From NCBI GenBank assembly GCA_002633005.1, contig NMRA01000199.1:398889-462888 (forward strand): 64,000 bases of DNA, written 5' to 3'. Shown piece by piece: positions 36,088 through 46,777 of the stretch. The notes under the pieces are model-generated. The model was not told the DNA's origin. It saw nothing but the letters and a program-made list of their open reading frames with translations, and ran no database searches. The position numbers and the translations under genes were made by a program. The DNA comes from Phoronis australis (taxonomy: Eukaryota; Phoronida; Phoronidae). Position 1 is the first letter of the stretch, and the number at the start of each line of letters is the position of its first letter.

Positions 36088-36945
36088 TCCTTAACGATTT
36101 TAGTGCCTAATTGTTATTTCACAGTTGGCAAAACAATCATTCATCTTTCCATTCGTGTTCGTGGAAGATCAGAACAACTAAACTAGCTCTGAGTCAATTC
36201 AGAAATGGATCGAAGAATCGGGTGAAGCTTCGGTCAGATCAATGGTATGAGAATGAGATGGAAACCCTCTAGGTGATGTTCGATCGGTAGCACACTGAGA
36301 TGGCGTTGGTACAAGATTGGTGAACAACCGTCGGGTCCATAGAGGTCGTTGCCGGTTAATCAATCAAAGTAAACCGAGAGAGATTATAACAGTGGGGATA
36401 TCAGCAGCCGTAAAATGGTTACCTGAGAAAATACAAGGTAATGGAACAATTTGCCTTACTATCCGCGGTCGTCTCTCTTGACCACTTGATCTTCCGAGAC
36501 ACACAATACCTTAGAGAAAAATACCCATCCCGGCGTGTCTGAGGTACACTCGCACTAACTCTTGCAACGGGAGAATCCCCGGGGTCAACCACCACCTGAT
36601 GTCAACTTTTTTAGAATGGAGTCATTATATCTTACGTAGATTATCTCCTCACGTAACCAGATGCGATATTTTTGGACCAAAAGAGCATGGCGCTGTCTTT
36701 CATCAAAAGCAATATCTACGGACTATTTCTGCTGTTGATAACTATTTTTCTGAGTATTCCTCCCTTTCCCATTAATTTCCCTTTGTGGAACTAATTCTGA
36801 GCGCACTCAAGAGAATTATCGTTGAACTGTATAGGTGAGCCGACTCGCCGTGTTAAAGACGGTTTCGCCACCTGGTGACTGGTGTAGCCTTGCTAAATGC
36901 CTAAAGAAGACAGTACTGTCTTCCTGGTCACTAGAAGGTCTGTGT
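36088..36945. other. No gene seen
   Basis: Mixed sequence; no exon or repeat unit recognised apart from proximity to repeat P. Confidence 0.4.
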
Positions 36946-37980
36946 AATTTGTGGTTCCAAAAGAATGAACTAATTCGTTAGTTATCGCCAATATAATTTG
37001 TCATTTTTAAGTTCTTTCGATTGTCACAGAAGCCATGCAATATCAGTATAACATACTTACTGATCATTGTTTCAACTAGTGGTGTCGCTGCGTCTGAAGT
37101 TAGACTGTTCTGAAAGAAATAACGAAACAAAAATATCAAGCTTTTGTTTTTATAAATTGAAACGTTAGATTCGCCTACATTGTTGACGATTGCCTTACCA
37201 CTGATATTTCACTGATTACACGGCAACACGGAGGGCGGGGCGTAGACGTAATAGAGGTGCAAGCGACCTATGATTTTCAACTTTCGGAGGAGCGAAAGTC
37301 AACTAGCAATCAGGAGAAGGGAGAGAAAAGGTCGCTAAGCAAAAATAGAGAAGCAAGTTTATTTTCCTGATCGCTCTACGATTTTCTAGAATAGATGTAA
37401 TAGTTAATAACCTACTTTGGGGCAAACAAAAGTACATAAAACGCTTTGGTGTTTCATTCTCCTATGTTTCGCAATCTATGCATCTTTGAGTCTTACTTGT
37501 TCGTAATTTTATTGAAAGTACATTTTGTCATGCTTAGCTCTTTAAAAACGAAAACCAAGTTAGGCCTTCTGCTATCGGTCTCGTGGCATTTCTTAAACAC
37601 AACAATGCGCGTGTAATAATTAGTGCTCTTTTGAAGTTTTTTCGATTTTGTCACAATTACTTGATATCCCGTTGAGCGCTTGGAATTCGCATTTTGTTTT
37701 AAAGCTGACAGTGGTATTTAATACTTTCAAATACGAAGAAGGAAAATAGTGAAAGCAGAGTCAATTGCTGGAAACACGAGTAGTCACTGTTTTTAGCTAA
37801 CATATATAAGACATCAGCTGAATTTTTTGACAAAATTCTTAATGTTTTATTGTTAGCATATTTTCTTACCTTATTTTTGTTAGAACTCTCCGCTTCACTC
37901 TTTACGTGGACGAGATTGTATTTCCTAGAAGGTGTCTTTCTAAGAATAAGCTCATTCCTAATATGGAACTCATTAATATT
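36946..37980. repeat. Dispersed repeat P, copy 2, with about 630-bp insertion
   Basis: Same order of blocks as 359-760, interrupted between GATTACACGGCAACA (to about 37228) and TATTTTCTTACCTTATTTTT (from about 37859). The inserted segment starts GC-rich (CGGAGGGCGGGGCGTAGAC) and has no recognised coding content. Confidence 0.6.
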
Positions 37981-38821
37981 AATTTCTCTCTGAAACGAGG
38001 CTTGTAACGTAGGAATTCGTCACCTAAGGCTAAGATCGATGAGTTGTTACAATGACCCTAAAAATCTCATCTCTTGGTCATTGGTCAGTGAAAAACACAG
38101 ATCACAGGAACTGATGATAAGCCTACCACAGTTGGTAGAAGGTCAAAGTTACAACAATGAGTCCCACAATATCTTTAAAAGCAGTTCAGTCAAAAATCAC
38201 GAATAACAACGGTATGAAAAAAATCATTAAATAAATGTAATCTTAAATCGAAGTTGTTGGGTATGTGGTTGTAGCCTTAACCGTATCTCGTCGCCCAAGA
38301 CTGTCTAATTGAACATCTCTCACAAGGTGAGGAACGCCACCGTCGTGCCGGGATGTTCTTCTCTGACGACAATGAGTTTACACAGAATTCCAAATCTGGG
38401 AGTCCAAAGTTTCAAAAAAAATGACCACACATGTCTTGTTTCACCAGCACTGGCGGTCTGCCAGTACGGCTGCGCCATGTAGATTCACCCATCTAATTAC
38501 CCAGTGAAGTGGATATAAAAGGGCCATTGACGAAACATAAACCGTTTGTTTATTCAATTACTAACTCCAAAATGGAAGTCTATACTAACGTGTTGGAAAC
38601 TGGATACAGAAACATTTTGACAATAAAAATTGCAACCTTCATACTAGTGATGTGAGCATCGACTTTTAGTCTAAAAAGTCGAACATAGAGGTGAAGTTTT
38701 CACCAGCAATGTCTGGTTTTCCAACCAACTACAAAGTCCGAATGTGCACGTGTGTGCGTGCGTGCGTGCGCAATTGTTTCGCTCTTGGCGGACTATCACA
38801 CATTTTGATTTTTCCGCCTTC

Positions 38822-38995
38822 TCATTTAATTGTGATTTCTCGCGACATAGTTTTCCTGTTCGACTGAAAAGAAAAACACGCCGTAGGGCGTGGCCTTTAG
38901 TGTAAAAATCATTTAATTGTGATTTCTCGCGACATAGTTTTCCTGTTCGACTAAAAAGAAAAACACGCCGTAGGGCGTGGCCTTTAGTGTAAAAA
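38822..38995. repeat. Perfect-register 87-bp tandem duplication with hairpin
   Basis: 38822-38908 and 38909-38995 differ at about one base. Each carries CACGCCGTAGGGCGTGGC, a short hairpin (ACGCC-GTAG-GGCGT), and CGCGACATAG. Confidence 0.85.
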
Positions 38996-39301
38996 TCGTT
39001 TATGTGCTTTGTTTATGTAGAAATCATTAGATTGCGTTGAAATAAATCAAAATCGTAACCTCAGAATTATTTTTTCTCTCTTTTTTGGATTTGCGTGCAC
39101 CATTCGCGTCATCCCTGTTATGTATGTAACAAATCAAATCCCCAAAGAACTCCAAAATGTGTATTTCACCATAGCTACACATACATGTACATTACAGTTC
39201 AGTTCGAACATGCATACGCTCAATACATAGTTGCCAAAGAAAGAATGAAACACACCCTTCTCTGAAGCATGTTGCTAGCGAAGTGTCCGACGCATACAGC
39301 C

Positions 39302-39620
39302 GAGGTGGTTTAGCAAAACCAGGTTTATCACTTAAACCTGGGCCGAGTTGCATAAAGCTTCAAAAGTTACCCGCTGGATAAGTTTAATTGTTACATGACA
39401 TCTGGTGCATTGTTCAACAATAACAACGTGGCGCGTGATCATGTGACGTCATTGTTGCTATATACGGCGTATAACTTTTATGCAATTGGGCCCTGGTCTT
39501 CCTAAACCTGGTCTAAGTTTAGACCTAACTTGCGTTTCACCAATGTGGTTTAAAAGTCTGAAAGCCTAGTTTTGTTAGACCAGGGAGTCGGTTTAGTAAA
39601 ACCAGGTTTAAAGTATCTAA
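39302..39620. mobile_element. Palindromic AAACCTGG repeat hosting element S
   Basis: GGTTTAGCAAAACCAGGTTTA at the left and GGTTTAGTAAAACCAGGTTTA near 39590 are near-identical; the core AAACCTGGTCTAAGTTTAG is palindromic. Element S is inserted inside with CCTGG duplication. Confidence 0.45.
39342..39491. mobile_element. 150-bp inverted-repeat element (MITE) S, copy 1
   Basis: Ends GCCGAGTTGCATAAAG and TTTTATGCAATTGGGC; flanked by CCTGG at 39337-39341 and 39492-39496. Interior has ACAACGTGGCGCGTGATCA and TGACGTCATTG. Confidence 0.65.
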
Positions 39621-40556
39621 CCACCCTGCTTTGTCGATCTGGATGAATCCAGCAAAGAAACTATTGAAGTGCTTCAATGAAATCTTGATCACGTGGATAT
39701 ACAATGGCACACATTAATAGAATCAGTGCAGACATTTGCGAAAAAGGTCTAAAAGCGTTTCTGATGAGGAAAAATGTAATGTCTGTGCCCAACACACGTG
39801 CACACATTAAAGCACATGCTCACGATTAGCCGCAACATGATAAATGTCAACCTGTCACTAGTTACTCATCCAATAAACCCTGCGTATGCACCGACTCACA
39901 AACTCCACTGGTACTGTCTCGATGTCCGCGAACACTATTGGGGGTTCAGTGAACCATTTTTGTGAATTTGGTCGCGTGTTTAGTGGTTGGTGAACTATGC
40001 ATACGATACGGGTTGGCTGTGCAAGTACTGCTATTACACTCTGTGTTAAAATCATGTTACAGTATGTTACAGGGAAAAGTTACGTTTCTAGTCTCAGTGT
40101 TTGTTCTACAATCATAAATTAGAAGTTTAGGCCCTACCAACAGGTGTATTTACCTTACTTTCGAAAGAGCACTCGTGCATTTGTGTAGCTAAGTATTTGC
40201 GTTAGCGTGCGTGTGTGCGTGCGGGCTTGCGTGCGTCTGTGCTTGCCTGTGTACAATTGTCCTGCTCTAGGCGGACTGTCGCATTGTTTGATTTTTTCCG
40301 ACGTCTCGCCACGATGCCTCGCTTTTGACACAGGTCGAAATTCTCATATACTATTGTAATTTCTCACGCGCCATAGTCATGTTTTACCGTTCGACTACAA
40401 AGAAAAAAAATCGCCGTCGAGCGTCTAAGAGTGTAACGTCGAATATTTCACCTTGCGTTTCGGCATGTTGCCAAATGTCATACTTTTTATCTAGATGTTA
40501 TGTATGTCCAGAAGTCCCAGTTTTTCATTCTCAAATGTTGACAACTAAGCAGCAGG

Positions 40557-40705
40557 GCCCGGTTGCATAAAAGTGATACGCTGTATAGCAACAATGACGT
40601 CGCATTATCACGCGCCACGTCGTTATTGTTGGATAATGCACTTGACGTCATGCAACAATTAAACTTATCCAGCGGATAACTTTTGAAGCTTCATGCAACT
40701 CAACC
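40557..40705. mobile_element. 150-bp inverted-repeat element S, copy 2 (reverse)
   Basis: GCCCGGTTGCATAAAAG at the left, CATGCAACTCAACC at the right, interior matching copy 1 in reverse (ACGCGCCACGTCGTTATTG, TTGACGTCATG). CAGG flanks both sides. Confidence 0.65.
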
Positions 40706-41834
40706 CAGGTGTTCAAAATAACTTCTGCTATGAATATTTTTTATTTTCCAGTGCTCACGTTCTTTATTAGCATAGCAATCGCAGAAACTTTTTCCAATGT
40801 CTGAGTGATGACCTAATTGCAGCATTACTATGATCTATCCACAGTATAATATTATCTCAAAATCACATAATAGATGTTTCTTGTATATTTTTATCTAACA
40901 GAAGACCATTGTCTGACAATTTTGGATAAGTAGTTGGAGTAATTAGTTTATCACATTTTTGTAATTGTCACTGCATCCTGAAATTTTACCAGAGAATGTA
41001 ATTGCATAAAACGCCACCAAAGGTCTAATATATAAATTTGTAGTCTTGAGTTAATGACTGATCAAATTCTTCACAACAAATGTGATGCATACATAGTCAG
41101 TAATTAGTACGTGAACTTTTAGATTCTTCTCAGTTTTCTCGAGCGCAAAACTTTCTAGTCTTTTTGTAAAACTGTCAAATCAGAGTCGTTATGAAATGTT
41201 GGTGACTTCATCATTAATCCAAAGTCCTTGTGCCCGTGTTACATTTACTGTACCTGGTGTTGCACTTTATTTCAATTCTGCATAAAAGGTGTTTTGAAAT
41301 GTTTACGTTTTCGCTTTCCCTATATTCAACATGACACTCTAATTTACTGAAGACGAGAAAATTAATGAAATTCCCAATAAACGAATTTCAACCCAAACCA
41401 CTGTAATCAAAACTCAACCCCAAATCAATTTCTTTCGAAATTACTTTTTTTCCGAAATAAACAGTCTAACATAAGTAAGCCGCCAGGCCTTCTGCAGACC
41501 ACACAGTAGCGAAAACCATCGATAAGGTTAATCGCATCAAAGGCTCATGCCCGTCAGTTATCCTAAGACTAGTGTGAGCACCCGCACCCATGGGCACGGG
41601 CGCCCGTCGTCTGGGCATTGTGGTTGTTCCATGTATGATGAGCCCTCCGCGAGGGAATGGTTGAAAACAAAAGACAGGAGATACCGGTTAAAGTGCCATT
41701 GGTTTATATTTATCTATATATATTAAGCAAAAAGACAACAAGATGAAAGTATTTTAGTATACAGCAAAGCTTTTATTCAAAACAATGCTTAGGTAACGAA
41801 CACGTCGTGAGAAAGTGTGTATATGTAACGCAGT

Positions 41835-44747
41835 TTAAAAGCGAGTGAGACCCATTCCCTCAACAAGCACACCAAAGAACTTCCTCCAGGCATCTTCGGT
41901 TTCAGCGTCGAACTTCGATCCCAACTGTCTTTTCAGCATGAAGATCAGGCTGTCAAGAGTTGGCTGTAAAAATGAACAAGTATACGTTAACCACCATGTT
42001 TAATCGTTTTATAGACTGCTTATACATCACGATTGGGCTACGTGCAGAGAACAAATGCATGGTTATCATGCGTGCACCCAGCCTAAAATATAGGGGGGCT
42101 CAAATTTTTGTCAATGTGGGCCTTTTACCAACAAAAACGGGGGACTAAAATAAAACGGGGTACCACGTTCATAGCTATGAGTTGTTCATTCGCGCCTTTT
42201 TAGTGGACTTTTGTCTCGTTTTCTCTGACTTTTTGTTTCTCTGAGGCGGACCTTTTTGCCCACTTCGCCAGATACTGGGCTCTACACGTTATCTTGTCAC
42301 GGCGGGTTATTGTATGGTCTCAAGTAATAAGAAACTTCTGTTTTATTAAGCCCAGAAATCAGCTTTAATTTGCGGACCAACGTTCACGAGTGTGTGAGTT
42401 GTGTAGTCGGGGTGGCGTGGCATCTGTGACTATTTTTGTCATGGGATTCGGCGGTATTTCAACTAGCCGTCTGCACCGCTGATCCACCAGCGAAACTCAA
42501 ATCTGTGCCAAAGGTCAAACTTTACTCGAGACTCGATTCGACAATGGAAGACTTCAAGGAGCAACGGCAGATGACAAAAGTCACGTGGCTGTATCAGGGA
42601 GTACTTCGTCTTCGCAGTGGTGAGCATACTTGACTTCGTGGAAAAAAAACTTTTGCATTGTATGTGATCAACGGTGAGGCGTTTTAATTAAAAATAAAAT
42701 TGCATCCTCGCCCTCCTGGGTTTTTAGTATCCGATCCACTTGATCAGTCGCCTCCCTGCTGCTGCACAGCCTCACATTGAACAATAGTTTTCAGTAAACT
42801 TTTCAAAATCACATGTGATTGGTCGATGTTCGGCCCGAATCTCGAGTTCAGTTTGCTGGCCTCAGCGCCCCAATGATATATTTTCCATCTTCCTAGAATG
42901 TCAGCTGAGAATAAGTCAAGCTGAGTTAATATATATTTAAAGTCAGTTTTAAAATCAGGTGGATCTACTTACAGCTACGTGCTTGAATGGGTTGACACCA
43001 TAGCCAGGGTGCCTGGAGCCAAGGGTCTTCAGATCCTGAAGCATAATTTTTATGTCACCCATCAACTGGTTAACACTGATATCCATCTTTCTCATGACGC
43101 GACCAGCGTGCTGGGGCAAGAAAGGGTGTTTGGCCGGGTCACCACTGTAGTTCCTCAAGAACTTGTACAGGTTAATCATGTCTGGGTACTGCTCGAACAT
43201 CCTGTGAAATAAGTTATTTTTACATCTTAGGAGGTACTGAATCTCTCATTTCATCAAATAGGCAGTACAAAAAGTACTACTCGAAAACATAATACATGGG
43301 TGGAGCACCTGGGCTATAGCCTCCCTCCCCAAGTATTTCTGTGCTGCGCCGCCCATGAGCACATGAGCTGCGCTCCATAGGGGGCTGGAGGGGCTATACC
43401 CCACCCCCATACACTTATTTCAGTGCTGCGCCGCCCATGTTACATGCAGGGAGTTGATAAATCTAAGTAATTATATTCTGATACAGGTGGCACTGGCCAA
43501 CAAGTCGTGTACATTTTAAAGTTTATCAATGTACATGTTTTATCCTTATTTATACATTCCATTCCAAAGCATAACATTTATATCAAAACGAAAAAATCAG
43601 TTAACTATTTAACTTGTGAAATGTGAACAATCAGTATTTTGATGCCGTGTTTATAAAAAACACCACGTGACCAACTCAGTTCCTTCTGTGCTGGGCTCCG
43701 TAGACACTAAGACACTGGCTAGCACTTGCGGTGAAAAATCTTTGATTGTGGAACAGAAACAGTGAATTCAACACCATAGTTCAACATACTAACCCACTAA
43801 CCAATCATTTCATTGGCCGCCATTTTGGTACGATAGGTCTTAGAAGATCTTGCTGTTCTCGCAAGAAATTTGCTCTTCGGAACGTTATCCTGACTTTGAT
43901 GCAATAATTTGGCGTCACACGCGGATCAAAATCAACAGGTAAAATTTTGTGTGCAGAAACGAACGTAAGCAAAACATCGAAAAACACGAGACCACGTTTC
44001 CATCCACCATCTACGTAGATTATTTACTTTGGCAAATCATACACTAGTTTTCTACCACGCTATTGCGCAACCGCTACAGATGTCCAGCTCGAAACTGTAG
44101 ACTTGGGTTTTCCATTGTTGTTTGCGGGCTATTTTGGTTTTAGAGTCTCAAAATTGGAAAAAATATAGTTAAATAAGCAACTTTTTCCAAAAAATATCCG
44201 TTATAAGAAATGAAAATAGACGGTAATCTTTAAAAAATCATATGAAGTGACATCTATGTAAATCATTAGTTTGGTTCTTCCTTTGGGGTGGAGCTTTTCG
44301 TTTTGGTTTTTGATAACACGAGTTGGAGCTCCTAATTACGTACAATAATATAATGGACGTAACGGAGTTATTTACTGTTTCAATGTGAATTTTTTTATTC
44401 GCTTACTTTATTTATTCTAGTTGGACGAAACAATGCTCTCTGGACCCCGTTAACTAACAAAGCTCAAACATGCTGTATTTTCAATTGAAACACTTGAGTG
44501 GCGTGATCATAGATCTACGTTATATTTTAAATATATATATTACAGTCTAATATTCTCCGTTTATCGTTTATAAATTTCTCAGTGACATGATATTTTTTGA
44601 AAATGGTGTTACATCAAACCGCATCAAATTTAAAGAAATATATATATATCAATACCTGGTGAACCACACGAGACCAGCGGCATTCTGGTCGGGAATAGCA
44701 TGCCACGAGTCGTAGACGAGTTTCTTTGCCTTGGCAGTGAGCACCAT
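41835..44747 (-). CDS. Intracellular globin, three exons (globin 1)
   Basis: Haem-binding oxygen carrier or myoglobin-like protein of 149 residues. CDS = complement(41835-41963, 42973-43201, 44656-44747). Exon 1 ends after the second base of codon 31, exon 2 ends at phase 0 after residue 107: these are the classical globin positions B12.2 and G7.0. Splice sites are ACAG|CCA at 41963, GCT|GTAAGT at 42973, CACAG|G at 43201 and CAG|GTATT at 44656. Key residues are Trp15 (A12), Phe45 (CD1), distal His62 (E7) and proximal His95 (F8, in SRHPGYG). There is no signal peptide, so it is cytoplasmic. A polyadenylation signal AATAAA (complement of 41772-41777) lies about 60 bp after the stop, and a TATA box lies about 45 bp upstream of the ATG. 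It is transcribed away from globin 2. Whether it carries oxygen in blood cells or tissue cannot be told. Confidence 0.93.
42068..42110. repeat. GCACCCAGCCTAAAATATAG short repeat end
   Basis: CATGCGTGCACCCAGCCTAA then AATATAGGGGGGCTC; reverse copies at about 8425-8452 and 48982-49012 read ATTTTAGGCTGGGTGCGCG. Likely one end of a small dispersed element; lies in globin 1 intron 2? No: it lies between the last intron's start and exon 3, within intron 2. Confidence 0.45.
43295..43439. repeat. Nested-palindrome short element, copies 3 and 4 in tandem
   Basis: Copy 3 (43295-43357) and copy 4 (43362-43439) both end GTGCTGCGCCGCCCATG. They lie in intron 1 of globin 1, close to exon 2. Confidence 0.75.
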
Positions 44748-44790
44748 TTTGCTGGTCGTTCTGAGTGTGCTGGTGGTTCTCAAGTCTTCG

Positions 44791-44817
44791 ATTTATACAG
44801 ATGGAGTTGTGACGTCA
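44791..44817 (-). promoter_or_regulatory. Globin 1 promoter: TATA box and CRE
   Basis: Reading the minus strand, TATAAAT (complement of 44791-44797) lies about 45 bp upstream of the globin ATG, and a perfect palindromic CRE, TGACGTCA (44810-44817), lies 13 bp further upstream. The spacing suits a core promoter with a proximal CREB/ATF site. Function is inferred. Confidence 0.6.
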
Positions 44818-46084
44818 CCGTGTGCCGTCTGCCCCAAATAATTTGGATCGGGATTATTTTTTGCGTGTTAGTGAGACTTGGGAAAGCAAAATTCCGCGGC
44901 AAGAAATAGTTTCCTTGGACGATTGAACTATTATGGATGCCATGTTAACCTGGCAGCTGCACGACGAACAAATTTGGATAAAACGAACAAATTTAGGAAA
45001 GTCATTCTGCTACCAGGCTGTGTTCACGTTCGCCCAATTTCAGTCAAAATACAACATTTCTTTCACTCAGAATCCCACTTTACACTTTTAAATCTACATG
45101 GCGAATTGGCTAAAAATTATTTTCACGTTTTAGTGTTAGTAAGACCATACATTCTCAACATTTTATTATAGCCTATAAAGTGTTTTCTCATACGTAATTA
45201 CAGTATTGAAAATTCTGTTGAAAATGCTTGGAAAAAGGCACGTGTAATAGGATGAAGTTAATGCGATGAAATGTTTTCACAAATAACTAGTATTTTTAGC
45301 AGATATGTGCATAAACTTCAAAACGAGCTATCTTTTCATCATTTCCAATGATTCTGTTTTGTAGTGCGTACAAAAATAATTATATATAGTGGATGAAATG
45401 TCTCTTTTTTGTTTGTAATAACTACATGTAGGAGTACTTAAGAACGCAATTCCCAGATAAGGTACGTTGGTGAATGTATTTTTTATACGTTAAGTTCGCC
45501 ATTTAAAGTATTTATTTTAGAAAATGTTGTGATACATTCTTTAAAACTACTACCTTGGACGTTCATCCTTGAGGGAATAATTATAATAATTTATGTAAAT
45601 GTATGAATTTAGGTTTGCGGACAACTGTTCTTTATTGGACTTGCGGACTGAACCTGCCACGTGATTTGTCTGGTTATTACTTAAGATTTTCAACATTAGT
45701 TTATATTGGTACGTCAACGTGTATAAATCAAAAGGAAATACCTGAATCTTAATGTTAAGAATGGCATCGAGTGTCCACACGCAAATTTTAAAATAATTTA
45801 TTTGATCCAAAGACTAGAGTCTGTGAGTTCTGAGCTGTGGGGCTTTAAAAATAGATTTCGTGAGTATGTCGATTCGGAAGTTTTATTTTCACACTTTCGA
45901 TCTCATTCATAAGTGTGAACGCTTAAATGAAAAAAGGTCTCGCACATTCTCGTGTAATTTTCTACAGAATTTGGTAAAAAACGATGAAATGTTAAACTTC
46001 AGCGTTCGTGGAGCTTGCGTCATTATCGATAAAAACACTGTCTCAGCCATTCTAACAGGAACTTTTTAACATTGACTACTGATA
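44818..46084. other. Upstream region of globin 1, no gene
   Basis: AT-rich, no third globin exon seen (searched by eye for a HPGYG-like block). Confidence 0.5.
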
Positions 46085-46777
46085 CAGTGGCGGATCTAGG
46101 ATATCACAAGGGGGGGCCCAACTTTTTGTCCGGCTGTAAGCATTTGCGCAAACTGAATCACGATTGTAGATGCGCATAGTACCGAAGTGGGGGGAGGTCG
46201 GCGCGGGAGGGGGGCAAACCCCCCTCCCGCGCAAGAAATTTTTCTGTTTTTACCTCTAAAAATCAAGCATTTTCCTTGATTCCTGAAGACAAAAGAGGCA
46301 AAAAAGAAAAAAAAACAGAGAACGTGTCGAACAGAAAAAAATGCAAGAACCTAAGACTCGAACTCACGACCTCGCGGACAGAGCGTGCGTGCGTTACCAC
46401 TACACCACCACGCCTTAAGTACTAATCTGTGTCTAAGAGACCTACTTATTTATGGTCCATAGCGTTTGCGCGCGAAACCTACTTCTTTTTGTAATGCTTA
46501 TTACACGTTTTATATTTTGTGCTATCAATTCTTAACAAATTTGTCGTATTTAAAATAGTCTTCAAATGCCCAAAAGACCAAATCCGTTTTTCGTGTTGGC
46601 AATAATGACGGGATTGCTTTGGAAATCGTCTTAAGATAAGGTTTGACAAAGAGAGTATTGCGAGTTTCTGAGTGATTCACTAAGGCTTCGATTAAAATTC
46701 ACATCTTACCAGCAGCTTCTGTTTTTTCATCGTCACTCAGGTTCCATTTTCNCCCCCCCCCCCTAAATCCGCCTATG
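46085..46777 (-). mobile_element. hAT-like inverted-repeat element with tRNA-like module, copy B
   Basis: CAGTGGCGGATCTAGGATAT at the left and CCTAAATCCGCCTATG at the right; reverse orientation relative to copy A. Lies between the two globin genes, about 1.3 kb upstream of globin 1. One N at 46752 inside a C-run. Confidence 0.7.
46355..46407 (-). other. tRNA-like pol III module in copy B
   Basis: On the minus strand, A-box TGGTGTAGTGG (46397-46407) and B-box GAGTTCGAGTC (46355-46365), matching copy A with a better-paired T-arm. Confidence 0.6.

Larger units (their letters stand above)
38750..41100. repeat. Dispersed repeat R, copies 2 and 3 with insertions
   Basis: Two blocks, 38750-39000 and 40200-40450, share a (GTGC)n start, CAATTGT, GGCGGACT and TTTGATTTTTCCG in order, then the GCGACATAG/GTTCGACT block. 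Between them are nested small elements (39300-39620). The second block continues to 41100 matching 26380-26680. Confidence 0.5.
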
